Positions 55,406 through 63,904 of a DNA stretch of 64,000 nt are shown here, one piece after another. Each line of letters begins with the position of its first letter. Position 1 is the stretch's first letter. Below the pieces are notes generated by a model. That model searched no databases, was not told the origin of the DNA, and saw only the letters and a program-made list of their open reading frames with translations. This stretch comes from Ruminococcus sp. (GTDB taxonomy: Bacteria; Bacillota; Clostridia; Oscillospirales; Ruminococcaceae): the NCBI RefSeq assembly GCF_024692365.1, contig NZ_JAILMR010000008.1:1-64000 (forward strand). The letters run 5' to 3'. The translations under genes were made by a program, and so were the position numbers.

Positions 55406-56445
55406 CTTTCCACCACCGTGACATCTTCCGAGTTCGATGCAAATCTTTCTGCTATCCCATCGGTGACATAAACGCCGCCATCATCGGTTACGAGAATCAT
55501 ATCGAAATCACCGTTATCCCGCCAATAGGCACAGGCATCATCAAGACCCATGACATAAAGCGAAGTCGAAAGCGCATCGCACATTCTGCCCTCACTGCCG
55601 ATTATCGTCACACTTGCAAGACCGCTTTCTGCGGGTCTGCCTGTTTCGGGGTCGAGGATATGCTTGTAGATCACGCCGTCCTGTTCAAAAAACCTTTCGT
55701 ATCCTCCCGACGTAATAACAGCACATTCACCCACGGTGAGAGTACCTATACTGCCATCTCCAAAGGGGTCGCGTATGCCGACTTTCCACTTCGTTCCGTC
55801 GGGTTTTGCATCTCCGATGGTTTGGATATTTCCTCCAAGGTCAAGCAGTGCGGAAGTCACACCCTGTTCTTTCAAAGCCCTAGCCGCCGCATCACCTGCA
55901 CAGCCTTTAGCAATCGCGCCAAGGTCTATTTCCGTTTTTTCGGGTACAGATACCTTGCCGTTATCAACGGTAATTTTGTCAGCACCCTTGCGTTCCAGAA
56001 GTTCGGATATCTCACCGTCATCGGGTACACGATATTCTCCTGTGGTAAAGCCCCACGCCCTCAAAACAGGGTAAAGTGTGATGTCCAGCGCACCATTTGT
56101 CTTACCATGCATATCTATGGCAAATTTCAGCAGTTCTTCCGTTTCAGCACTTACAGGAACTTCCGCCCCACTGCTGTGGTTGATGGCGTAGATCTCACTG
56201 TTCTCATCTGTTACCGACCAGAGTTTTTCAAGACGTGTTATTTCTTTCTGCGCAGCTTCGATGCCTTTTTTGCCGTTGTTTCCGTAGGCGGTGATGGTCA
56301 TATAGGTGTCCATCGCGAATACCGAACCACTGCTTTTTTTGTCGCCTGAAACATTAGCAGTGCTGTCAACTGCTTTGTCCGCAGAACATGAATTCAGCAT
56401 CAGCAGGGCAGCTATCAGAACACCTGCCGCTAAATTTTTCTTCAT
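55402..56445 (-). CDS. apbE: ApbE FAD:protein FMN transferase, lipoprotein
   Basis: The 347-residue enzyme attaches FMN from FAD covalently to Thr/Ser in S/T-GAT motifs of exported redox proteins. ATG 56445 follows GGAGG at seven bases and begins a lipoprotein signal (LNSC, Cys 20), so it works outside the membrane. Motifs FAMDTYMTITAYG, GAIAKGCAGDAAARAL, ITSGGYERFF and HILDPETGRPAESGLASVTI with CDALSTSLYVMG are all present. The divergent gene encodes a protein with a matching FMN-binding domain, a likely substrate. The EetA and EetB genes follow directly. Confidence 0.95.
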   Translation of the reverse strand: MKKNLAAGVLIAALLMLNSCSADKAVDSTANVSGDKKSSGSVFAMDTYMTITAYGNNGKKGIEAAQKEITRLEKLWSVTDENSEIYAINHSSGAEVPVSAETEELLKFAIDMHGKTNGALDITLYPVLRAWGFTTGEYRVPDDGEISELLERKGADKITVDNGKVSVPEKTEIDLGAIAKGCAGDAAARALKEQGVTSALLDLGGNIQTIGDAKPDGTKWKVGIRDPFGDGSIGTLTVGECAVITSGGYERFFEQDGVIYKHILDPETGRPAESGLASVTIIGSEGRMCDALSTSLYVMGLDDACAYWRDNGDFDMILVTDDGGVYVTDGIAERFASNSEDVTVVER

Positions 56446-56534
56446 ATATTTCCTCCGATCTGCCGCGATCTTATGTCCGCAGGTAGAACTATATTTTTGA
56501 AGTTCCATCAGACCTTTGGCATAACTTTCATTTA

Positions 56535-56550
56535 GTTAGTCACAACTAGC
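56535..56550 (-). promoter_or_regulatory. Operator at the apbE promoter
   Basis: Read on the minus strand, GCTAG-TTGTGA-CTAAC lies about +4 to +19 of the apbE promoter, a palindrome with a 6-base centre. Confidence 0.5.
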
Positions 56551-56560
56551 CGCAAGGAGT

Positions 56561-56589
56561 ATTATACTATATCGCCATGGAAAAATCAA
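56561..56589 (-). promoter_or_regulatory. apbE operon promoter
   Basis: On the minus strand TTGATT (56584-56589), 17 bases, TATAAT (56561-56566). Confidence 0.7.
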
Positions 56590-56617
56590 GGGTATCTTTC
56601 AACGAATCGAGAGAAAA

Positions 56618-56673
56618 TTAGTCAAGGCTAATAAGTCATAATGACGAATAATCTAAAAGTTAACCAAGGCTAA
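56618..56673. promoter_or_regulatory. Paired operators in the divergent region
   Basis: ATTAG-TCAAGG-CTAAT (core 56618-56631) and TTAA-CCAAGG-CTAA (56660-56673) share CAAGGCTAAT and the 6-base spacing of the other sites. They lie between the apbE promoter and the FMN-binding protein promoter, 42 bases apart, i.e. four helical turns. Confidence 0.5.
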
Positions 56674-56715
56674 TTTTGTGAATTTAAACTTTTCGTAAAA
56701 ATAAATAATCTTTGA

Positions 56716-56771
56716 TTGACAAAACTTTCCACATGACGTATAATGATTTATCGTGGTTAGTTTCATATAAC
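56716..56771 (+). promoter_or_regulatory. Promoter and operator of the FMN-binding protein gene
   Basis: TTGACA (56716-56721), 17 bases, TATAAT (56739-56744) predict a start near 56751. GTTAG-TTTCAT-ATAAC (56756-56771), one base off the palindrome, lies at about +5 to +20, the same place as the apbE operator. This and the preceding sites account for the gap 56446-56874. Confidence 0.65.
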
Positions 56772-56874
56772 GAGAAAAGGTCAACTCACGAACATATAGC
56801 AGAAATACAGATATAGAAAAATGCGGTGTTCAGCAGAGTCAGCCTTAACAAAAACAGATAGTGAGGTAGAGAAT

Positions 56875-58368
56875 ATGTTATTTCTGATAGCTTTGACCAT
56901 CGCAGTGCTGTTCTCGGTGCTGTGCGCAGGTGCGCTGAAAAAAGTGCCAGCGGCGTTTTACATCGGCGGCACGCTGATATCGGTGCTGATGATAGTGCTG
57001 GCACAACAGCCTGTGGAGAATGAGTTTCTCCGCAAGTATGTGATAGGTCTTTTTTCACGAGGTGCGCTGGCTGGTGCACTCTGGATGGTAGTAATGGGTA
57101 TGCGAGTACTCCCGGACGGCAGCAAACCGATTAAACGTCTGATGCCTGTAAGGGGCGAACTATCGATCTTTGCGGCGACAGTTACCCTGTCCCACATAGT
57201 GTTCTACGGAGTCTCATACATCAAGCGTCTTATCGACCCCAATTTCAGCAAGGGTACAGACTTCCTGCTGACCTGCGTGGTGTGTGCGGCGCTCGTACTG
57301 ATAATGGTTCCGCTGACGGTAATATCATTCAAGACGATTCGCAAAAAGATGAACGCTAAAAAATGGAAGAACATTCAGCGTGCGGCATACGTTTTCTATG
57401 CGCTGATATATCTGCACATAATCATACTTTTCCTACCCAAGGCTAAGGCGGGAATCGAGGGCTATTTCCTCAGCTGTCTGGTTTACACTGCGGTGTTCGG
57501 GACTTACATGGTACTCAGGGTGAGAAAACTGTACGTGAAGAAGAAATCTCCCGAAAACAAGGCATGGCTGAACATTGCAAGTACAGCCTGCGCAGTTGCG
57601 CTGACAGCCATAGTTGCTTTTTGCAGTTACGGCAAACCTCAGAACAAGGTGAAAACTCATAAGCAAACTGCAAAGACGGTTACTGTAAGGAAAGTCACCG
57701 ACACTTCACCCACCGATGGCGAAGACAGACCAACTTTAAGGCTGAGTGCTGATACTGACGACACTTCGTCAAATGACGAAGGCGAAAGCAGTTCTCCCGA
57801 CAGCGAAAGTAAGGCAGACAGCAGTTCTTCCAAAAAGGATAGTTCAAGTAAAAAGGACAATTCGTCGGGTGCAGATGATTCCGATGAAGAAAACAACGAA
57901 GATGAAAATCAGGATCAGCAAGAGGAACATAACGATCAGGACGAACACGAAGAACAAAACGATCATAAAGAACAGCATGAAGAAAAGAAAGATAACAGGC
58001 AGGAAGAAAAGCACGATAAGCAGGAGGAACAGCATCAGGAAGTAAAAGAACCTGTTCAGACTCAGCCCCCTGTGACCGAACCGCCCGAGCCCGAGTACAT
58101 CTACAACAACGGTACATATGAGGATTCAGCCTACGGATACGACGGGGAAGTTCACGTCAAGATCACCATCGAGAACGATGTCATCACCGAAATATCGGCA
58201 TACTCCGATGAGGAAGAACCAGAGTATTTCGATTCAGCTTACGAAACCGTGGCAGGGGATATCCTCTATTATCAGAGTTACGAAGTTGATGCAGTTTCAG
58301 GCGCGACATACAGCTCCAACGCGATAATGAAAGCTGTTAAGAAGTGCCTTGATCAGGCGAGAAGATAA
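56875..58368 (+). CDS. Ferric-reductase-like membrane protein with FMN-binding domain
   Basis: ATG 56875 follows GAGGTAGAGA and opens a hydrophobic segment. The 497-residue protein has about seven or eight membrane helices (1-251). His 107 in TLSHIVFYG and His 181 in ALIYLHIII lie in two helices, as heme ligands do in YedZ/MsrQ-type ferric reductase domains. Residues about 255-407 are a hydrophilic linker rich in Asp, Glu, Ser, Lys, Gln and His. Residues 408-497 are an FMN-binding domain with VDAVSGATYSS; Thr 478 is the expected covalent FMN site made by ApbE. It may pass electrons from inside through heme to an extracellular flavin. The acceptor is unknown. Confidence 0.88.
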   Translation: MLFLIALTIAVLFSVLCAGALKKVPAAFYIGGTLISVLMIVLAQQPVENEFLRKYVIGLFSRGALAGALWMVVMGMRVLPDGSKPIKRLMPVRGELSIFAATVTLSHIVFYGVSYIKRLIDPNFSKGTDFLLTCVVCAALVLIMVPLTVISFKTIRKKMNAKKWKNIQRAAYVFYALIYLHIIILFLPKAKAGIEGYFLSCLVYTAVFGTYMVLRVRKLYVKKKSPENKAWLNIASTACAVALTAIVAFCSYGKPQNKVKTHKQTAKTVTVRKVTDTSPTDGEDRPTLRLSADTDDTSSNDEGESSSPDSESKADSSSSKKDSSSKKDNSSGADDSDEENNEDENQDQQEEHNDQDEHEEQNDHKEQHEEKKDNRQEEKHDKQEEQHQEVKEPVQTQPPVTEPPEPEYIYNNGTYEDSAYGYDGEVHVKITIENDVITEISAYSDEEEPEYFDSAYETVAGDILYYQSYEVDAVSGATYSSNAIMKAVKKCLDQARR

Positions 58369-58375
58369 GCAGGGT

Positions 58376-58473
58376 TATACCAGGATATACCACATCATAC
58401 GAAGTCAGGACAGTGGTATACCAAACAGATTCAATTTTGATTTTGGTATTCAGATGTATACCAAACGATACCA
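58376..58473 (+). repeat. Iterated TATACCA motif
   Basis: TATACCA occurs at 58376, 58386, 58417 and 58457, with GATACCA at 58467, and TTGGTAT (its complement) at about 58444, all within 98 bases after the stop of the FMN-binding protein gene. Spacing is irregular. No function can be assigned. Confidence 0.5.
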
Positions 58474-58484
58474 AACAATACGAC

Positions 58485-58524
58485 CGTATCCACTCGTACA
58501 ATTTTGAGTGGGTACGTTTTTTTT
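58485..58524 (+). terminator. Terminator of the FMN-binding protein gene
   Basis: CGTATCCACTC pairs with GAGTGGGTACG (58506-58516), followed by eight T. With the TATACCA cluster and the bioB control region it accounts for the gap 58369-58684. Confidence 0.9.
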
Positions 58525-58555
58525 GTATACTTATTGATCGTTTCGTATAAAAAAT

Positions 58556-58610
58556 ATTGTCAACTAACCGTAAATTAAAAGTTGACAATTTAATTTTGCA
58601 GTGCTATAAT
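58556..58610 (+). promoter_or_regulatory. bioB promoter with BirA-type operator
   Basis: A perfect 10-base inverted repeat ATTGTCAACT (58556-58565) and AGTTGACAAT (58580-58589) with a 14-base centre has the form of a BirA operator. Its right arm contains the -35 box TTGACA (58582-58587); TATAAT (58605-58610) follows after 17 bases with extended TGC. Biotin-bound BirA should block this promoter. Confidence 0.85.
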
Positions 58611-58684
58611 ATTGAAAGCAGAGTGCTTTTGTGGAATGAAAGTACTCTGCAAAATAATCTGGCATCAGCGAAAGGAAAAATAAA

Positions 58685-59641
58685 ATGGATATCAAGAATA
58701 TTACCGAACAGATAATCAACGGAAGACGGCTCACAGAAGATGACGACCTCAGTTTTCTTCTGACCTGTGATTTAGACGAACTCACAGAATGTGCCGACAA
58801 ACTTCGCAGACATTTCAGCGGTACCAAAGCAAACCTTTGCAGTATCATCAACGGAAGAAGCGGTCGATGTTCCGAGGACTGCAAGTTCTGTGCTCAGTCT
58901 GCTCATCACTGCACGGGAATCGAGGAATATGATTTTCTTGACAAGGAGAAGATCGTGGCTGAATGTCAGCACAACGAGGAACGTGGTGTACACCGCTTTG
59001 CAATAGTTACCGCAGGTCGCAGACTTAGCGGAGATGAATTTGAAAAAGCCCTAGACACCTATCGAACTCTCTCAATAGATAATAATGTGGGCTTATGTGC
59101 ATCTTTTGGTCTGCTTGAAGAAGAACAGTTTGCTGAACTGCGCCGTGCAGGGGTTACAAGGTATCATGCGAACATTGAAACATCAAGGGCGAATTTCGGA
59201 AACATCTGCACCACCCACACATTCGAGGATAAACTTGAATGTATACGCAGAGCCAAGGCGGCAGGGCTTGAAGTATGTTCTGGCGGAATTATAGGCATGG
59301 GAGAAAGCTGGCAGGATCGTATCGACATGGCGCTGACACTCAGTGAACTTGGAGTAAGTTCGATACCGATTAATGCTTTGATTCCGATCAAGGGAACTCC
59401 GCTTGAAAACATAGACCGCATTAACGAACCTGATATACTCCGCACTGTTGCCATATTCCGATTTATCGTTCCCGAAGCTGATATACGTCTTGCCGCAGGT
59501 CGAAATCTTATGAATAACTGCGGTGAACGTGCTTTTCTTTCGGGAGCAAATTCGGCAATCACAGGCGATATGCTTACTACTTCGGGCAATCGTATACGTG
59601 AGGATATCGAAATGATGAATAGGATAGGGTATTCTGTATGA
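58685..59641 (+). CDS. bioB: Biotin synthase
   Basis: The 318-residue radical SAM enzyme inserts sulfur into dethiobiotin. The cluster motif is RCSEDCKFCAQSAHH (CxxxCxxC), followed by FAIVTAGR, YHANIETSR with the second-cluster ligands, and the C-terminal GRNLMNNCGERAFLSGANSA. GAAAGG precedes the ATG. No bioA, D or F genes adjoin it, so biotin may be made from imported dethiobiotin or the other genes lie elsewhere. A BirA-type operator covers its promoter. Confidence 0.96.
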   Translation: MDIKNITEQIINGRRLTEDDDLSFLLTCDLDELTECADKLRRHFSGTKANLCSIINGRSGRCSEDCKFCAQSAHHCTGIEEYDFLDKEKIVAECQHNEERGVHRFAIVTAGRRLSGDEFEKALDTYRTLSIDNNVGLCASFGLLEEEQFAELRRAGVTRYHANIETSRANFGNICTTHTFEDKLECIRRAKAAGLEVCSGGIIGMGESWQDRIDMALTLSELGVSSIPINALIPIKGTPLENIDRINEPDILRTVAIFRFIVPEADIRLAAGRNLMNNCGERAFLSGANSAITGDMLTTSGNRIREDIEMMNRIGYSV

Positions 59642-59760
59642 TGTATCGCTCGGCACACCCTCATAGTTATCGAATGCTATCGGCGTGTTAAAGTTACCAA
59701 ACGAATATGATAACCCAGATCAGAATGGATAGTTGATTATATTGGTTTGTTGGGAAGGTC

Positions 59761-59789
59761 TTTACATTTACCTGATAATGTGTTATAAT
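59761..59789 (+). promoter_or_regulatory. Promoter of the rnhA-iscS-mnmA operon
   Basis: TTTACA (59761-59766), 17 bases, TATAAT (59784-59789) with extended TGT. Confidence 0.7.
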
Positions 59790-59882
59790 CATTTTTGAAA
59801 TGTAATCCCAAAGTCAATTTTAATCTTGTTATTACAACAAGCTTACCAAGACTAAATCATACTTCAAAAAGGAAATCCAAAC

Positions 59883-60356
59883 ATGAAAAAAATAGAGATC
59901 TTTACCGACGGAGCGTGCTCGGGAAACCCGGGACCCGGGGGCTACGGCACGATACTCAGGTTCAATAATATCAGCAAAGAACTTTACGGCGGCGACCCTA
60001 AGACCACCAACAACCGCATGGAGATGACCGCGGTGATAAAGGGTTTGCAGGCGCTGAAAGAGCCCTGTGAGATCACGCTGTACAGCGATTCAAAGTACGT
60101 TATTGATGCCATAACCAAGGGCTGGGCTGTGGGCTGGAAAAAGCGCGGCTGGATAAAAGCCGATAAAAAGCCCGCCCTCAACAGCGACCTCTGGGAGATA
60201 ATTTTACAGCTTCTCTCGGTTCATAAAGTTGAATTCGTCTGGGTGAAAGGTCATGCAGGTCATACAGAGAATGAGCGCTGTGACGAGCTTGCAGTAAAAG
60301 GTTCTCAGGAAGCAAGATCTCTCGGCGCGGCTTTTGATAAAGTCGTTGGCGAATGA
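59883..60356 (+). CDS. rnhA: Ribonuclease HI
   Basis: The 157-residue enzyme cuts RNA in RNA-DNA hybrids. Its DEDD active site is visible in [17 protein letters not shown] (Asp 8), [10 protein letters not shown] (Glu 47 region), [10 protein letters not shown] and the final [23 protein letters not shown] precedes the ATG. Its stop overlaps an ATG of the cysteine desulfurase frame, marking the first gene of a three-gene operon. Confidence 0.96.
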   Translation: MKKIEIFTDGACSGNPGPGGYGTILRFNNISKELYGGDPKTTNNRMEMTAVIKGLQALKEPCEITLYSDSKYVIDAITKGWAVGWKKRGWIKADKKPALNSDLWEIILQLLSVHKVEFVWVKGHAGHTENERCDELAVKGSQEARSLGAAFDKVVGE

Positions 60357-60376
60357 TGCAGAAAGGTTTGAAGACC

Positions 60377-61588
60377 ATGGAGAAACCCTTTGTTTACGCC
60401 GATAATGCGGCGACCACCAACGTTTCCGATAACGCCCTTAATGCTATGCTGCCATATCTCAAAGAGCAGTACGGCAATCCATCAAGTATTTATACACTGG
60501 GCATGGACGCTGCAAAAGCTGTTCTCAACGCTCGCCGTCAGGTGGCTGAAGCCTTGGGCGCAGCCCGACCCTCGGAGATATATTTCACTTCGGGCGGCTC
60601 CGAGGCTGATAATCTGGCGATAAAAAGTGCCGCTGAATTCGGTGCAAAGAACGGCAAGCGTCATATCATCACCACGAATATCGAGCATCACGCAGTTCTT
60701 CACGCCTGTGAATATCTCGAAAAACACGGCTTTGAGGTGACTTATCTTCCTGCTGATGAAGACGGTATAGTTACTGCCGCTCAGGTCGAATCCGCAATTC
60801 GCGAGGACACAGCCATAGTTTCTGTGATGGCTATAAATAACGAGATAGGCAGTATTCTGCCGATAGAGAAAATCGGTGCTGTCTGCCGAAAGAAAGGTGT
60901 TCTGTTCCACACCGATGCAGTTCAGGCGATAGGTCAGCTACACTTTGACTTAAACAATATGAACATCGATATGCTTTCTCTTTCGGGGCATAAATTCCAT
61001 TCACCCAAGGGAATAGGTGCCCTTTATGTCCGCACAGGTACACCTCTTGAAAGTCTTATCCACGGCGGTGCACAGGAGCGCGGAAAACGTGCGGGCACGG
61101 AAAATGTTGCAGGTATCGTTGCAATGGGCGCGGCTATCACCGATGCGGTCGATGGTATAGATAAACGTAATATTCGCCTTGCAAAAATGCGCGACAGGCT
61201 GATAGATAATATCCTCGCAGATATTCCTTATTCCCGTCTTAACGGCGGCAGAGAGAACAGAAGTGCGGGCAACGTGAATATCTCATTCCGCGGCATTGAG
61301 GGCGAAAGCCTTATTCTTGCGCTGGATATCCGCGGGATAGCGGCATCTTCGGGTTCTGCCTGCACAAGCGGCTCGATAGACCCCTCACACGTTCTGACGG
61401 CGATAGGTCTTAACGAGGAACTTGCAAAGGGTTCTCTCAGGCTGACTCTCGGCGACTGCAACACAGAGGAAGATATCGATTATATCCTTGAAGTTCTACC
61501 CGAGACTATAAAGCGCCTACGCAGTATGTCGCCAATGTGGCAGCGTATCTGCCGCGAAGAGGGCATACCCGATTATACAGTACAATAA
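60377..61588 (+). CDS. iscS: Cysteine desulfurase (NifS/IscS type)
   Basis: The 403-residue PLP enzyme releases sulfur from cysteine. It has YADNAATT at the start, the PLP lysine in [12 protein letters not shown] and the persulfide Cys in SSGSACTSG. Start 60377 with AAAGG is preferred because homologues begin near this [11 protein letters not shown] 60353, overlapping rnhA, is also possible. It lies 12 bases upstream of mnmA, so its sulfur probably goes to tRNA 2-thiouridine; it could also serve Fe-S assembly. No IscU or SufU adjoins it. Confidence 0.93.
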   Translation: MEKPFVYADNAATTNVSDNALNAMLPYLKEQYGNPSSIYTLGMDAAKAVLNARRQVAEALGAARPSEIYFTSGGSEADNLAIKSAAEFGAKNGKRHIITTNIEHHAVLHACEYLEKHGFEVTYLPADEDGIVTAAQVESAIREDTAIVSVMAINNEIGSILPIEKIGAVCRKKGVLFHTDAVQAIGQLHFDLNNMNIDMLSLSGHKFHSPKGIGALYVRTGTPLESLIHGGAQERGKRAGTENVAGIVAMGAAITDAVDGIDKRNIRLAKMRDRLIDNILADIPYSRLNGGRENRSAGNVNISFRGIEGESLILALDIRGIAASSGSACTSGSIDPSHVLTAIGLNEELAKGSLRLTLGDCNTEEDIDYILEVLPETIKRLRSMSPMWQRICREEGIPDYTVQ

Positions 61589-61600
61589 AGGACAGTTACT

Positions 61601-62683
61601 ATGACTAAAAGAAGAGTTCTCGCTGCCATGAGCGGCGGTGTTGACAGTTCAACTGCCGTCAAGCTTCTGCTTGATGCAGGCTATGAAGTCGCAGGTGCGA
61701 CAATGCACCTTTATAATAATGAGGATATCGGTATCCGTGAGAAGACCTGTTGTTCGCTGAACGATGTTGAGGATGCTCGTCTTGTGGCGCTGAAACTTGG
61801 TATCGATTTTCATGTCTTCAATTTTTCGGACGAATTCAAGACCCGTGTGATGGATAATTTTGTTGACACCTATCTCGCAGGAGGTACGCCCAATCCATGT
61901 ATCGAATGCAACAAGCACCTGAAATTCGGCAGTTTTCTGGACAGGGCTAGACTTCTGGGCTTTGATTACATCGCAACAGGTCACTACGTTACTTCTCACT
62001 ATGATGAAGCAAGCGGCAGATGGCTGCTGAAACGTTCTGCCGACAGTTCAAAGGATCAGAGCTATGTTCTGTACGGAATGACACAGGATCAGCTTGCCCA
62101 CACTATCTTCCCCGTTGGAGATATGAGCAAACCCGAGATACGTGAGATTGCCGAGAATAACGGTCTAATAAACGCGCACAAGCGTGATTCTCAGGATATC
62201 TGCTTTATACCCGACGGCGACTACGCTAAGTTTATAACCGAGAGGGCAGGTGAACAGCCCGAAGGCGATATCGTGCTCCACGACGGCACTTTGTTGGGTC
62301 ACCACAAGGGTCTTATCCACTATACCATAGGTCAGCGCCGCGGCGTTGGAGTTTCCTATAGCGAACCGCTTTTTGTCACCGCCAAGGATATGGTATCAAA
62401 CCGGCTTATCATGGGCACTACTGAACAGGTATGTTCAAAAAGACTCACCGCTGATGATGTAAATTTCATCACCTTTGAAAAACTGACAGAACCACTGCAC
62501 TGCACCGCCCAGACAAGATACCACCAAAGAGATGTACCCTGCACCGTCTACCCCACAGGTGAAAATACAGTTGAAGTCGAATTCGATACACCACACAAGG
62601 CAGTATCAAATGGACAGTCTGTGGTATTCTATGACGGCGACTACGTTATAGGCGGCGGAACTATCAGCGGTACAGAAGTATGA
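61601..62683 (+). CDS. mnmA: tRNA 2-thiouridylase
   Basis: The 360-residue enzyme thiolates U34 of Lys, Glu and Gln tRNAs. The ATP PP-loop is AMSGGVDSST (about 8-17), catalytic Cys lie in PNPCIECNKH (about 100) and SQDICFIP (about 200), and the C-terminal RNA-binding beta-barrel is complete (YTIGQRRGVGV onwards). Adjacent cysteine desulfurase is the natural sulfur donor. The last gene of the operon overlaps its stop. Confidence 0.97.
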   Translation: MTKRRVLAAMSGGVDSSTAVKLLLDAGYEVAGATMHLYNNEDIGIREKTCCSLNDVEDARLVALKLGIDFHVFNFSDEFKTRVMDNFVDTYLAGGTPNPCIECNKHLKFGSFLDRARLLGFDYIATGHYVTSHYDEASGRWLLKRSADSSKDQSYVLYGMTQDQLAHTIFPVGDMSKPEIREIAENNGLINAHKRDSQDICFIPDGDYAKFITERAGEQPEGDIVLHDGTLLGHHKGLIHYTIGQRRGVGVSYSEPLFVTAKDMVSNRLIMGTTEQVCSKRLTADDVNFITFEKLTEPLHCTAQTRYHQRDVPCTVYPTGENTVEVEFDTPHKAVSNGQSVVFYDGDYVIGGGTISGTEV

Positions 62684-63018
62684 AATTCACCGTAAAAGAG
62701 AATATCCCCGCTTCGGATATCAAAAAATATCTGCCAAAGAAATTTGCAGCTCTGACAGGGAAGTTCATCACCGATGAAGCGGTGAATCTCATAGTATTCC
62801 ACGATGACCGCAAGAATACCATAACAGCCAGAAATGCCGAAAAAGCCATTTCCCGCATCACCGACAAAACTCTGGTCACCTACTGTTACGGCAGCCAGTT
62901 TACACTTGATGCACAGGATATCATAAGTGCAAACAATGGCAGAGTATACTATCTTTTCGGTAACGCTGTGTGGAACGATAAAAGCTTATTCAAATTCAAA
63001 AACGGCGAAATATTATAA
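62680..63018 (+). CDS. Hypothetical protein after mnmA
   Basis: I do not recognise this 112-residue basic protein (MKFTVKENIPASDIKKYLPK at the start). It is soluble, probably alpha/beta, with a single Cys in VTYCYGSQ. Its ATG overlaps the mnmA stop in an ATGA arrangement, and a terminator starts at its stop codon, so it is the last gene of the rnhA operon. Confidence 0.75.
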   Translation: MKFTVKENIPASDIKKYLPKKFAALTGKFITDEAVNLIVFHDDRKNTITARNAEKAISRITDKTLVTYCYGSQFTLDAQDIISANNGRVYYLFGNAVWNDKSLFKFKNGEIL

Positions 63019-63057
63019 AAGCTCGTGAGCAATTAAACTCACGAGCTTTGTTCGTTT
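63018..63057 (+). terminator. Terminator of the rnhA-iscS-mnmA operon
   Basis: AAAGCTCGTGAG pairs with CTCACGAGCTTT (63038-63049), then TGTTCGTTTT. Confidence 0.8.
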
Positions 63058-63090
63058 TACAAACAGAACTTTCCGTTCTGCCAATAATTT

Positions 63091-63111
63091 TGAATTATGA
63101 ATTATGAATTG
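63091..63111. repeat. Short TGAATTA tandem repeat
   Basis: TGAATTA occurs twice in tandem followed by TGAATTG, just after the trpA stop. Its function is unknown. Confidence 0.5.
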
Positions 63112-63112
63112 A

Positions 63113-63904
63113 TCAAGCATCAAGCGCTTCTCTTACGCTTGCAACAAATTCACCCACAGGCTCAACGCTGTCTGCGCCGTATTTTTCCACGATATTAACT
63201 ATCGCCGAACCTATGATACAGCCGTCGCAGTAATCAGCCATCTTGCGTGCCTGCTCACCATTTGATATACCGAAACCTATGCAGGCAGGGCAGTAATTGC
63301 CCTCTTTGAGAGGTGCCAGCAGTTCATTGAAATTCGTGCTGATCTCTTTACGTGTACCCGTAACGCCTAGCGACGATACTATATAAAGGAAGCCCTTGCT
63401 TTCCTCAGCTATCATCTTTACTCTTTCTTTGGAGGTCGGTGCAACGAGATAAATTGCTCTCACACCTGTCTTCTCGGAGTATTCCTTGACTTCGTCACGC
63501 TCCTCAAAAGGCATATCGGGAATGATAACGCCGTCTATCTGAACGTTCTTGCAGTTGTCAAAGAACTTCTCTGTACCGTAGCGGAACACAGTGTTTAGGT
63601 ACATCATCAGCAGTATGGGCTTGTCAGTGTTGTCGCGGAGCCTGCTTACAAGTTCAAATATCTGGTCGAGGTTGGTGTTGTGTTTCAGCGATCTCAGGGA
63701 AGCACGCTGGATAGTGCCGCCCTCTGCTATGGGGTCGGAGAAAGGTACACCTATCTCAACGATATCACTGCCTTTATCGAACATTTCAAGTACGATCTTT
63801 TCTGTGGTGGCAAGGTCGGGGTCGCCCGCAGTAACGAAAGTAACAAGTGCCTTTTTACCCTGAGCTTTGAGGTCTTCAAAGCAAGCGTCTATCCTATTTT
63901 TCAT
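63113..63904 (-). CDS. trpA: Tryptophan synthase alpha subunit
   Basis: The 263-residue subunit splits indole-3-glycerol phosphate to indole, which passes to TrpB. Catalytic Glu and Asp are in [12 protein letters not shown] (about 47-58), with VTAGDPDL and ISNGEQARK typical of the family; length is normal. Its start overlaps the trpB stop by 11 bases, implying coupled translation in a trp operon that runs in from the right of the window. It is the last gene of that operon here. Confidence 0.97.
   Translation of the reverse strand: MKNRIDACFEDLKAQGKKALVTFVTAGDPDLATTEKIVLEMFDKGSDIVEIGVPFSDPIAEGGTIQRASLRSLKHNTNLDQIFELVSRLRDNTDKPILLMMYLNTVFRYGTEKFFDNCKNVQIDGVIIPDMPFEERDEVKEYSEKTGVRAIYLVAPTSKERVKMIAEESKGFLYIVSSLGVTGTRKEISTNFNELLAPLKEGNYCPACIGFGISNGEQARKMADYCDGCIIGSAIVNIVEKYGADSVEPVGEFVASVREALDA

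Noticed and set aside
55396-56349. 317-residue open frame antisense to apbE
   Set aside because: All ApbE motifs are on the other strand and this frame lacks motifs or start signals.
58376-58473. TATACCA cluster as a CRISPR array
   Set aside because: The units are 7 bases with irregular spacing and there are no cas genes.
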